Below are positions 51,183 to 58,596 of a DNA stretch of 64,000 bases, piece by piece. Origin of the DNA: Actinobacillus indolicus (GTDB taxonomy: Bacteria; Pseudomonadota; Gammaproteobacteria; Enterobacterales; Pasteurellaceae). The stretch spans positions 434,001 through 498,000 of the forward strand of contig NZ_CP038145.1 of assembly GCF_004519515.1 (NCBI RefSeq), given 5' to 3'. The position numbers were made by a program, and so were the translations under genes. The notes below the pieces were generated by a model that saw nothing but the letters and a program-made list of their open reading frames with translations, did no database searches and was not told where the DNA came from. Numbering within the stretch: position 1 is the first letter of the stretch; every line of letters starts with the position of its first letter.

Positions 51183-53900
51183 ATGTTACGCAGAAGTTTA
51201 TTGATTATCGGTGCAGTACTTGCCATTTTAATGGCTGGCGGTGCCTCGTTGCTTTCAGGCACTCAATTAGCTTCTGCGATTAATTTGGCATTGCCAACGG
51301 GCTGGAAAATAGAAACACTCGACGGCATCGAGCCACATTTAGAAAAAGCCATCTTGCCACAATTTACCCTTTACTATCAAAATTGTCCGATTGTTTCGGC
51401 AGATCGCCTTGCGGTGCAATGGCTTGATGAGCAATCTATTCGTCTTAATCAAGCAACCATTGATTATGCCTGCTTATCTCTTTTTCCTAAATCGGAGAAA
51501 AGCCAAACTGATCCCACAGAAACCATTAAAACGATCCTTACGTTACTGCCAGAAGGTAGCGTAGAAATTAAATCTTTGGCCTGGAAAAATCTTCCTGATG
51601 ACATGCACGAACGAGTGAAGGGGCTACTGCAATCGCCAAGTGAAATCAAATTTGCATTTTTTCAGCAAAAACTGACCGCTTACATTAAGCAACAAGCGGT
51701 CACATTGGACGCGAATTTTGCAAATCAGCAACTCACCGCACAACTTAGCTATCAGCCGAATAATGATGAGCAACATCACGCAACACTTTCTGCTCAGCTA
51801 GATGAACATTTTTTAGCGTTGCCCCAACAACTGAGTTTGAATTATCAATGGAATTTGCCTGAAACCTTGATCGCTGAACCAAGTTTGCAACAAGGTCATT
51901 CAACGCTCAGCTGGCATAAACAAGATCAGCAACTTCACGGAAATTGGCAACTACATTCCGCCATAACGCCTGAAAATCAATTCAACTTGCCGTTTCGTTT
52001 TGATAAGCAAAGCCTGACGATTGAAAAAGGGAAAATTGACTGGCAACTCTCAAATGATTTTCCGCTCAATGCGTATCTGACCACCACCATTACCCCTAAC
52101 CGTTTTTCTTTAGATGGGCTTTATCCGATAAAAACGGCGGTTCGTATCAGTCTGCTCACTCAAAATGCCAAAGGGAAAGGCAATGTGGTAATCAGTAGCC
52201 CACAAGGGGAAATTCAGCAAGATAGTTTGATTTTGCCACTACAAATCACAGGAAATATCAAACAAGGTGAGCATATTTTGTATAGCACTATTCCTTTAGA
52301 TGTACGAGGAAAATTTGATGACCTTACTTTACGCTTTCTACAAGGCGCTTTGCTACGTCTAACAGGGACTGAACGTTTTCTCACCATCAACGATTTACGT
52401 TTTCCCCTAGCGGGCGTGCGGGTAGATAAACAGGGTATTCACGGGCGTTTACAAGCGATTTTCCGTGGTGAAAGTCCCGATTTTAACAAAATCGAAATGC
52501 GGTTGGACGGTTACGCCAATAATTTCAAAGCGGGAGCATTACACTTTTTCCAAGATCCGACCGATAAAAAAGCGGTGAAAGATCAATGGAATTGGCGTTT
52601 TTGGGGCAGTTCGCAAATAAAAGCCTTAAACCGACCGCTTGCAGTGTCGGGACGTGGTTTGTGGCATAAAGATTTAGTGCAACTGTCTGAATTTAAAGGC
52701 AGTCTGGAGCAGATTCGTAAAAATGGGGTATTTATTCCAAAATTAGAGCTGGTATTAAATGAACCAATAAAATTTGATTATGAGAAATTTTATCTTACAG
52801 GTGGCGTAAAACTTTCAGCCTCACAAATGGATTTCGCCTATGGTGGATTATTAGAAAAACCAACGGCTAACTTAAATTTTTACGGCGAAGTGGAAAATCT
52901 TAACTTTAGGGGTGATGTTACCGCCAATCAATTAGGACCGATTAAACTCTTTGCTCGCCGAAAATTAACCAATAATGCCAGTGATTTAATCGGTAAACTG
53001 TATTGGTCGGAGCAGCCTGCAAATGTATTCCAAAGCCTTTTTCCTTTTAGAAATCAATGGGTCATCACAAACGGCACCATCAAAGGTGAAACGGCATTTA
53101 GTGCGAATGCAACTCGTGGGCTGATGGCTGGCGGGCATTTTGCTATTCGCAACGGTGCAGTTTCTCTACCAAGCGGTGAGATCAAGGGCATTGATTTCTC
53201 ACTCCCTTATCAATACAAACAGGGTGAAGTGGATATCGGTGTGAAAAAAGCCCTTGATGTGAAGATTGACGAGGTGAATATCGGTATTCCGATAACCAAT
53301 GTCAAAGTAAAAATTCAAGGGCACTTACCCTACACTAAACGTAAGCCCCTGTTTTTACGAGAGTTAAGTTTAAATTTGCTCGGTGGACGTTTAAATATCG
53401 AACATTTTGCTCTGCCACAAACGAAAATCGCTTATTTAAAGCTGTTTGATATTCGTTTTGAACGTATTTTAGAATTGGCACAATATCACCAATTGGATTT
53501 AACCGGCAAATTCAACGGTGAATTTCCATTTTGGCTGTCGGGCAAACCTTGCTACATCTGCAATGGAACATTGACACAAGCGGATAGATCTTACCTAAAA
53601 TTTACCCCTGAATTGCTTGAAGCGATTAAACAAGGGGGCTATACGGAACAGATTTTGGCTTATATGGTCAATAAAAGTGAGATTGACGATTTCACCGCAA
53701 CGGTGAATTTAGACAGCAAAGGCGATATGGATTTATCAGCTAAAATCCATTCTAGATTGACTGAGCATAAACAAGCGAAAGTCAATTTGAATTATAACCA
53801 TAAAGAGAATATGTTCGACTTGTGGAAATTGATTAACTACGGCTCTCAGTTTGAGCAGAATATTGAACATTCCATTTACCAGCGATTAGATAAGCAATAA
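51183..53900 (+). CDS. ydbH: AsmA-like intermembrane phospholipid transport protein YdbH
   Basis: Large periplasm-spanning protein anchored in the inner membrane by an N-terminal helix (about 5-28). In E. coli YdbH acts with TamB and YhdP as a beta-helical bridge for phospholipid transport to the outer membrane, together with the lipoprotein YnbE. The 905 residues have the family C-terminal domain with LNLLGGRLNIEHFALPQ, FNGEFPFWLSGKPCYICNG and the end region LWKLINYGSQFEQNIE. The partner ynbE is found 4.5 kb further on, beyond an inserted block. No ydbL is in the window. Confidence 0.88.
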   Translation: MLRRSLLIIGAVLAILMAGGASLLSGTQLASAINLALPTGWKIETLDGIEPHLEKAILPQFTLYYQNCPIVSADRLAVQWLDEQSIRLNQATIDYACLSLFPKSEKSQTDPTETIKTILTLLPEGSVEIKSLAWKNLPDDMHERVKGLLQSPSEIKFAFFQQKLTAYIKQQAVTLDANFANQQLTAQLSYQPNNDEQHHATLSAQLDEHFLALPQQLSLNYQWNLPETLIAEPSLQQGHSTLSWHKQDQQLHGNWQLHSAITPENQFNLPFRFDKQSLTIEKGKIDWQLSNDFPLNAYLTTTITPNRFSLDGLYPIKTAVRISLLTQNAKGKGNVVISSPQGEIQQDSLILPLQITGNIKQGEHILYSTIPLDVRGKFDDLTLRFLQGALLRLTGTERFLTINDLRFPLAGVRVDKQGIHGRLQAIFRGESPDFNKIEMRLDGYANNFKAGALHFFQDPTDKKAVKDQWNWRFWGSSQIKALNRPLAVSGRGLWHKDLVQLSEFKGSLEQIRKNGVFIPKLELVLNEPIKFDYEKFYLTGGVKLSASQMDFAYGGLLEKPTANLNFYGEVENLNFRGDVTANQLGPIKLFARRKLTNNASDLIGKLYWSEQPANVFQSLFPFRNQWVITNGTIKGETAFSANATRGLMAGGHFAIRNGAVSLPSGEIKGIDFSLPYQYKQGEVDIGVKKALDVKIDEVNIGIPITNVKVKIQGHLPYTKRKPLFLRELSLNLLGGRLNIEHFALPQTKIAYLKLFDIRFERILELAQYHQLDLTGKFNGEFPFWLSGKPCYICNGTLTQADRSYLKFTPELLEAIKQGGYTEQILAYMVNKSEIDDFTATVNLDSKGDMDLSAKIHSRLTEHKQAKVNLNYNHKENMFDLWKLINYGSQFEQNIEHSIYQRLDKQ

Positions 53901-53923
53901 CCACACTCAGTACATGCCAAAAT

Positions 53924-53951
53924 AAATGGCTCAGAATTATCTAAGCCATTT
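53924..53951. terminator. Bidirectional terminator between ydbH and slam
   Basis: AAATGGCT and AGCCATTT pair across a 12-nt loop between converging genes, with T/A-rich flanks (TAATTTATTT). Confidence 0.6.
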
Positions 53952-53958
53952 AATTTAT

Positions 53959-55359
53959 TTAGAAACTTTTCTCAAAACTCAAATAAACCCTATCCCGTTT
54001 ATACGAATAGAGATCCGCTAAATTTGAGTTCACACGCTGATATTGATAGCTGATTTTCGGTGTAATTCCCCAGAAATGCAGGTTACGATGCCAAAGTGTG
54101 ACGTTCAAACCTACTTCCCTATCTTTACGAACTTGATTAAAAATGCGGTGAGCTTGGTCAAATTCACGTTTGCCATAACTGAGCTGAATACGGCTGGAAA
54201 TGCCGCCCCACCATTCCTGCCCCCAACCGACTCGCCCTGTATAACGTCTAGAAGCCAAAGAACGTTCTAATGTTCTATCTCGCAACAAATCTACACCGCC
54301 ATAGAGATAGCTTTTCGCATTAAAGGCATAAAGTAGCGTAGCGGAACCAAATAATGTTGTGCTATCCGCCAGCTGATTTTCGCCCCGATGTTTGAGCTTG
54401 CCCATCTCGCCTGCGGTAGAAAGTTGCCATTGAGAGGTAAGCCAATGTTCGGCTTCAACCCGAACCCCATAGCCGTGATTGTAGCGATGATTGCCATACC
54501 AACGCATTTCGTAATAAGGCAAAAAGGCAAGACGACTTTGAGCATTTTGATATTGGTAGCCAAGGCTTGAACGGTTTTGTTGATCGTCAAATTGATGATT
54601 ATCCCAATAGGATTTTCCGCTAAATTGGTTCTCAAAATGCAGATAATGCGAGCCGCTGACATTCCAATTTTTAGCCAAATTGAGATGATAACTTAGCCCA
54701 TTTGCCGATTGCGGTAACGCATCTTCCGTTTTCTTAAATGGCACATTCCCCACTCGAACATAAGGCGAGCTTGAGGCATTATTGACGTTGCTTTCGTGTA
54801 AATAATTCACACCAAAGTCGAATGACCAATCTGAACGTTTTTGAATAGCGGCAATGTATTGTTCCACCCCATTTGCAATTTGTGGTGGCAATCCGTCCGC
54901 TTGTAGCTTACGAAATTGTGCAAGTGCGGCTTCATTTTGCCGATCTTCAAACAACATTTGTGCCAAACGAAAGCGCACAGGCTGAAAATTAGGGTGCTTC
55001 GCAATGATGCCACGATAGAGAGCGATTGCCGTTTTATAATCCCCCTGACTTGCCAAAATAATGCCGTTGGCATAATCGATCAGTATCAAATCGGGATTAG
55101 GTGTTTGTTGATAAATCCGCACCAGTTCAGGCAATAAATGAAATTGTCGGCTATCAATCGCCCGATTTAACATTTGACGAGTCAGTTCAGGCTTACTAAT
55201 AAGCTCTTGGGTTAAAGTGATTTCCCCATTATGTGTAGATTTCTCTGAAAAAATAACCGCTTGTGTTGGCAAGGTTGGTTCGGCGGATTTGATTTCCAAT
55301 TCGGGGTTTGCGTTTGCTACTAGGGGGATAAAAAGGGTAAGGGGTAAGTGTTTTTTCAT
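53959..55359 (-). CDS. Slam, surface lipoprotein assembly modulator
   Basis: Outer-membrane translocon that moves specific lipoproteins to the cell surface. The 466 residues have a signal peptide (MKKHLPLTLFIPLVANA), an N-terminal TPR-like periplasmic domain (about 60-165: DYANGIILASQGDYKTAIALYRGIIAKHPNFQPVRFRLAQML) and a C-terminal beta-barrel (about 190-466) with alternating residues and a terminal aromatic (VYLSFEKSF). This is the DUF560/Slam layout. A plausible cargo lipoprotein lies 1.1 kb upstream on the same strand, separated by a transposase gene. REP-type palindromes lie 62 bp before the start and may affect its expression. Confidence 0.87.
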   Translation of the reverse strand: MKKHLPLTLFIPLVANANPELEIKSAEPTLPTQAVIFSEKSTHNGEITLTQELISKPELTRQMLNRAIDSRQFHLLPELVRIYQQTPNPDLILIDYANGIILASQGDYKTAIALYRGIIAKHPNFQPVRFRLAQMLFEDRQNEAALAQFRKLQADGLPPQIANGVEQYIAAIQKRSDWSFDFGVNYLHESNVNNASSSPYVRVGNVPFKKTEDALPQSANGLSYHLNLAKNWNVSGSHYLHFENQFSGKSYWDNHQFDDQQNRSSLGYQYQNAQSRLAFLPYYEMRWYGNHRYNHGYGVRVEAEHWLTSQWQLSTAGEMGKLKHRGENQLADSTTLFGSATLLYAFNAKSYLYGGVDLLRDRTLERSLASRRYTGRVGWGQEWWGGISSRIQLSYGKREFDQAHRIFNQVRKDREVGLNVTLWHRNLHFWGITPKISYQYQRVNSNLADLYSYKRDRVYLSFEKSF

Positions 55360-55420
55360 TTTGAATTTTTTATTTAATCAAGTATTGTTTATTTATTCTT
55401 ATAAATATATTGTAGGAACC

Positions 55421-55490
55421 GTAGGGGCGGGGTTTATCCCCGCCCGTTGTAATATTGATATTTTCGGGTGGGGATAAACCCCACCCCTAC
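55421..55490. repeat. REP inverted pair (BIME-like) copy 1
   Basis: GTAGGGGCGGGGTTTATCCC starts a hairpin with the following CGCCCGTT. After an AT spacer (TAATATTGATATTTT) the inverted partner CGGGTGGGGATAAACCCCAC ends in CCCTAC (GTAG on the other strand). Two GTAG feet point outward, as in bacterial interspersed mosaic elements. Confidence 0.85.
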
Positions 55491-55585
55491 GAAATATTTC
55501 TGAATGTCATTTATAAAATGAAAAATGGTATATTCATAAAATTTAAGTATGTATGATTTATTTTCACAAACATATTGTAGGAACC

Positions 55586-55655
55586 GTAGGGGCGGGGTTT
55601 ATCCCCGCCCGTTGCGATATTAATATTTTCGGGTGGGGATAAACCCCACCCCTAC
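55586..55655. repeat. REP inverted pair (BIME-like) copy 2
   Basis: Nearly identical to the pair at 55421-55490, with the same orientation and spacing and a few changes in the AT spacer. The distance of 165 bp between copies shows tandem duplication of a larger unit. Confidence 0.85.
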
Positions 55656-55781
55656 GAAATATTTCTGAACATCATTTATATAATTACAGATGATATATTC
55701 ATAAAATTTAAGTGAGTATGATTTATTTATTCTCACAAACCTATTGTAGAAACCCCACCCCCACGAAATTTTTTCTGAATA

Positions 55782-56261
55782 TCATTTATAAAAACGGTCT
55801 AAATGCCATTGCAACGGATTATTATCAATATATTCCCAAATTCTAATAAAGTCTTCTTCATTGCGAATGATATGTTCATAGAAACTTCTTTGCCATAAGG
55901 GCTGATATATTTTAATTTCTTTATTCATTTTATCTCGATAGTATTTGGTCGTAATACCTTTAAATATTCTTACTACATCAGATAAATTAGCATTATCTTG
56001 ATTAAACCAAATAAAATGTAAATGATTTGGCATAATTACATATTTGGGGATTTTACTATTAGGATAAAGGTCTATTAGTTTATTTAATGATAAATCAATA
56101 AATATACCAATTTCATTTAGACTCACTTTTCCATTTATAATTTCTCCAAATATATGCTGTTTATTCTTAGTGCATATTGTTACGAAATAACAGCCATATT
56201 GAGAGTAATCATAATGTGCTAATCTCATATTATTTCTACGACGAGGATAATTTGTAGTCAT
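55782..56261 (-). CDS. REP-associated tyrosine transposase (RAYT)
   Basis: IS200/IS605-like Y1 transposase of the TnpA-REP class, 159 residues, full length for the group. HUH motif in VIMPNHLHFIWF (His80, His82). The probable catalytic Tyr128 lies in PLWQRSFYEHIIRNEEDF, followed by IWEYIDNNPLQW. The N-terminal RRRNNMRLAHYDYSQYGCYFVTICTK is typical. It lies between two slam-system genes on the same strand and is flanked on both sides by palindromes with GTAG feet, its likely substrates. In known cases such enzymes are single-copy and spread REPs rather than themselves. Confidence 0.9.
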   Translation of the reverse strand: MTTNYPRRRNNMRLAHYDYSQYGCYFVTICTKNKQHIFGEIINGKVSLNEIGIFIDLSLNKLIDLYPNSKIPKYVIMPNHLHFIWFNQDNANLSDVVRIFKGITTKYYRDKMNKEIKIYQPLWQRSFYEHIIRNEEDFIRIWEYIDNNPLQWHLDRFYK

Positions 56262-56375
56262 ATTTTTCTTTCTATAATGGTAATAAGAAATAAAAATTTG
56301 ACTTATTTATAGCCTCGTGTCTAGAAAGAAAATTTATTTTTTCGATTCTCATCACAAAATTAGCAAGAAATGTTC

Positions 56376-56402
56376 GTAGGGGCGGGGTTTATCCCCGCCC
56401 GT
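56376..56402. repeat. REP palindrome, RAYT 5' side (left arm)
   Basis: GTAGGGGCGGGG followed by TTTATCCCCGCCCGTT, identical to the left arms of the copies on the other side of the RAYT gene. It forms an inverted pair with the palindrome at 56475-56502. Confidence 0.85.
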
Positions 56403-56474
56403 TACTTTGTAATCGTTGGTTAAGCCAATATTCGAATGTAACAGACAATTTATCTTATACAAAAAATATATTAC

Positions 56475-56502
56475 AACGGGCGGGGATAAACCCCGCCCCT
56501 AC
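56475..56502. repeat. REP palindrome, RAYT 5' side (right arm, inverted)
   Basis: AACGGGCGGGGATAAA followed by CCCCGCCCCTAC, the exact inverse of the 56376 copy. It ends 6 bp from the stop codon of the lipoprotein gene and could also act as its mRNA-stabilising or terminating structure. Confidence 0.85.
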
Positions 56503-56508
56503 GATCAA

Positions 56509-57795
56509 CTATTGGCGTTTTCCACCAAAAGATGTTTGTCCGCCAAGGTTATTAACAGAACCTACGACTTCTTCAGCATCAGGACCAGCAAAGAATCCAA
56601 TATACTCACCAGTTCGGATTCCGCCACTCTTTCTTGTCGTTTTAGCTACCCCACTAAATCCCATATATGGCATATCGATATATTGATTAGCGACTGACGA
56701 ACCAATAACGCCTTGTTCTAACTGGATATCCGCACGCCCATTCTCACGTTCAGTAATAGCCCCTTCTACCGTATTTTGAGCAAAATCAGCAGTTAAAGAA
56801 AACTTAGCTTTGGTTACCGATCCACTACGATCACTATCATTGTTATAGTTACGATCTAGTGCTAATCCCGTATAAGTTGCAGTAATTTGATTTTGAATGG
56901 CTGATGATTTGTTTGCATCCGTTGGGATAAATACAAAATCATTGCCTGACCAGTATGGAGTATCAAAAGATACATTTTCAGGAATAAATTGCTCATAACT
57001 TGAATATGCTTGGTTAATAAAATATGCTTTTCCAACATTTATACCATCATCATTAACAACATCAATTTGTCTTACATCATCTGATTCTGGATATTTAGAA
57101 AGATCTATTTTTACTGAACTTCTACCAATTGTTACTCGTTGTGAGACATTTGGTTCATTTCCCCCTAAATAACGCCAAGTAGAGTCCCAATAAAGTTGTT
57201 TTTCTTGTAATTTTGCTAATTCAGCTTTTGCTTTTTCTACATCTTGTTGAGCTATTGCTAACTCTTGAGCAGCTTTATCTGCAGCCGCTTGAGCTTTGGC
57301 TTGCTCTGCTGCTGTTGCTGCTTTGGCATCTTTAACCGCTTGTTGTGCTGCTGCTAAATCTTGAGCCGCTTTATCTGCCGCCGCTTGCGCTTTTGCTTGC
57401 TCTGCTGTGGTTGCGGTCTCGGCATCTTTAACCGCTTGTTGTGCTGCCGCTAAATCTTGCGTGGCTTTTTCTGCCGCAGCTTGAGCTTTCGCTTTTTCTT
57501 CTGCAGTTGCATTTTCAGCATCTTTTAAAGCTTGCTGTGCTTTTGCCAATTCAGCCTCCGCCTTTGCTTTAGCTGCTTCACTTGCTTTTACTTTTTCAGA
57601 CGCTTGGTTTGCATTATCCTGCGCGGATTTAACCGCTTGTCGCTCGGCTTCAACCTGTTTTTTCAAAACTTCAATTTGCTTTGCCTGTTCGGGGTTATCA
57701 TTCGACGCAGATGAGCCGCCACCGCCTGAACTACAAGCTGTTACACCTAATGAAACTAAAATCGCCATTGCTGTTGTTTTAACTGACAAACGCAT
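56509..57795 (-). CDS. Predicted Slam-dependent surface lipoprotein
   Basis: Uncharacterised 428-residue lipoprotein, likely cargo of the Slam at 53959. Signal and lipobox end VTAC (Cys21), followed by SSGGGGSS, a flexible glycine stretch common in Slam cargo such as fHbp and TbpB. Residues about 37-200 are an Ala/Lys/Gln-rich coiled coil with three 32-residue repeats. Residues about 201-428 form a beta-rich domain ending TGEYIGFFAGPDAEEVVGSVNNLGGQTSFGGKRQ, which resembles the C-terminal barrel of TbpB-like proteins (the G-F-F-GPxAEEVxG-x-FGGKR pattern). Ligand unknown. The stalk would hold the barrel away from the surface. It lies upstream of RAYT and slam on the same strand. Confidence 0.82.
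   Translation of the reverse strand: MRLSVKTTAMAILVSLGVTACSSGGGGSSASNDNPEQAKQIEVLKKQVEAERQAVKSAQDNANQASEKVKASEAAKAKAEAELAKAQQALKDAENATAEEKAKAQAAAEKATQDLAAAQQAVKDAETATTAEQAKAQAAADKAAQDLAAAQQAVKDAKAATAAEQAKAQAAADKAAQELAIAQQDVEKAKAELAKLQEKQLYWDSTWRYLGGNEPNVSQRVTIGRSSVKIDLSKYPESDDVRQIDVVNDDGINVGKAYFINQAYSSYEQFIPENVSFDTPYWSGNDFVFIPTDANKSSAIQNQITATYTGLALDRNYNNDSDRSGSVTKAKFSLTADFAQNTVEGAITERENGRADIQLEQGVIGSSVANQYIDMPYMGFSGVAKTTRKSGGIRTGEYIGFFAGPDAEEVVGSVNNLGGQTSFGGKRQ
57217..57504 (-). repeat. 96-bp tandem repeats encoding the lipoprotein stalk
   Basis: Three 32-codon blocks with the pattern AEQAKAQAAADKAAQDLAAA then QQAVKDAKAAT; copies differ at a few codons. In-frame change in copy number would alter stalk length without loss of the barrel. 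Confidence 0.8.
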
Positions 57796-57942
57796 AGAAA
57801 GCCCTCATTTTAATGTGTTATTTAAGTAAAATATGTGTAAAATACGAACTATTCTAAAGTAGGTATTTGTATTATACCAACAACAAATTGTGTAGTGAAT
57901 CTACTCAATTTGTGGGTGGAAAAAGAAAGAGAGGAATGATTT

Positions 57943-58332
57943 GTGAGTGTAAATGAGAAAATCCGTATGGTGCGTGAAATGAACCAGTGGTCATAGGAAG
58001 AAATGGCTGAAAAAATGAATATGTCCACCAACGGTTACGCTAAAATTGAACGTGGTGAAACCAAGCTCAATTTGCATAAACTTGAACAAATCGCTCAAAT
58101 TTTTAATATTGATGTATTAGAACTAATGAATAGTGAAGGGAAAGGTGTTCTATTTTTAATGAATGAGCACGCCAATAATACTAACTATTATGGAAACCCA
58201 GAAAACCTTACCGCCGAAATCGAGAAACTAAAGCTCACCATTGCCCATAAAGATGAAATGTTAGCTCAGAAAAATGAAGAAATTTCAGCATTGAAAGAGA
58301 TTATTTCGTTATTAAAGAAAAAAGATGATTAA
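57943..58332 (+). pseudogene. XRE-family regulator interrupted by an in-frame amber codon
   Basis: Reading from GTG 57943 (ribosome site AGAGGA) gives VSVNEKIRMVREMNQWS, then TAG at 57994-57996, then EEMAEKMNMSTNGYAKIERGETKLNLHKLEQIAQIF in the same frame. Restoring Q for the stop yields the usual XRE start (WSQEEMAEKM), so a CAG or CAA became TAG. The full product would be about 129 residues, with an HTH (about 6-60) and a C-terminal coiled coil (about 85-128). Restart at ATG 58003 would give 109 residues lacking the first helix of the HTH. It is divergent from the lipoprotein gene and could have regulated it. Confidence 0.8.
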
Positions 58333-58354
58333 ATAAGACCAAATCCCCTAAAGA

Positions 58355-58552
58355 ATGAAAGTCATATACTCCCTTTTTGCAATTTTTTGTTTAAATCTAA
58401 CCGCTTGTACACCTAAAGTACAGCTTGAAACACCGCCTGAAGGCATTACGATTAATATGAATGTGGTGCTGGATCACAAAATTGAAGTGCAGATGGATGA
58501 GAAGTCCAGAGCGGTGATCAAAACTATTGATAATACAGAAGCCAAAAAGTAA
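58355..58552 (+). CDS. ynbE: YnbE-like lipoprotein, partner of YdbH
   Basis: Small outer-membrane lipoprotein of 65 residues with lipobox LTAC (Cys18). TPKVQLETPPEGITINMNVVL then DHKIEVQMDE follows E. coli YnbE (CTPRIEV..PKEPITINMNVKIEHEI) closely. In E. coli ynbE directly follows ydbH, and YnbE extends the YdbH bridge at the outer membrane. Here it is 4.5 kb from ydbH and 22 bp after the broken XRE gene, so its promoter is uncertain. Confidence 0.85.
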   Translation: MKVIYSLFAIFCLNLTACTPKVQLETPPEGITINMNVVLDHKIEVQMDEKSRAVIKTIDNTEAKK

Positions 58553-58580
58553 CCGCTTATTGAAAGCTCAACAAGCGGTC
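58551..58580. terminator. Bidirectional inverted uptake-signal hairpin
   Basis: ACCGCTT and AAGCGGT with a loop of 14-15 nt between the converging ynbE and purT genes. Confidence 0.65.
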
Positions 58581-58596
58581 ACTTTCTCTTAATTTT

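Larger units (their letters stand above)
55360..55781. repeat. Direct-repeat block of REP pairs upstream of slam
   Basis: 422 bp with no gene. A unit of about 165 bp occurs twice in tandem (beginning at 55411 and 55576) and a third, collapsed copy starts at 55742. Each full unit starts TGTAGGAACC, contains an inverted pair of GTAGGGGCGGGG palindromes about 70 bp across, and ends GAAATATTTCTGAA then TCATTTATA. The third copy has lost the inner palindromes, and its TCATTTATA tail is the 3' end of the RAYT gene. The slam promoter must lie in or near this block. Confidence 0.85.

Noticed and set aside
55411..55790. Possible CRISPR array because of spaced direct repeats
   Set aside because: Only two and a half copies of a 165-bp unit exist, with palindromic REP content and no spacer diversity or cas genes.
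56416..56697. Plus-strand open frame of 93 codons
   Set aside because: Antisense to the end of the lipoprotein gene and runs across a REP palindrome; no ribosome site or homology.
57849..58031. Minus-strand open frame upstream of the lipoprotein gene
   Set aside because: Antisense to the XRE gene start and in the lipoprotein promoter region; composition is non-coding.
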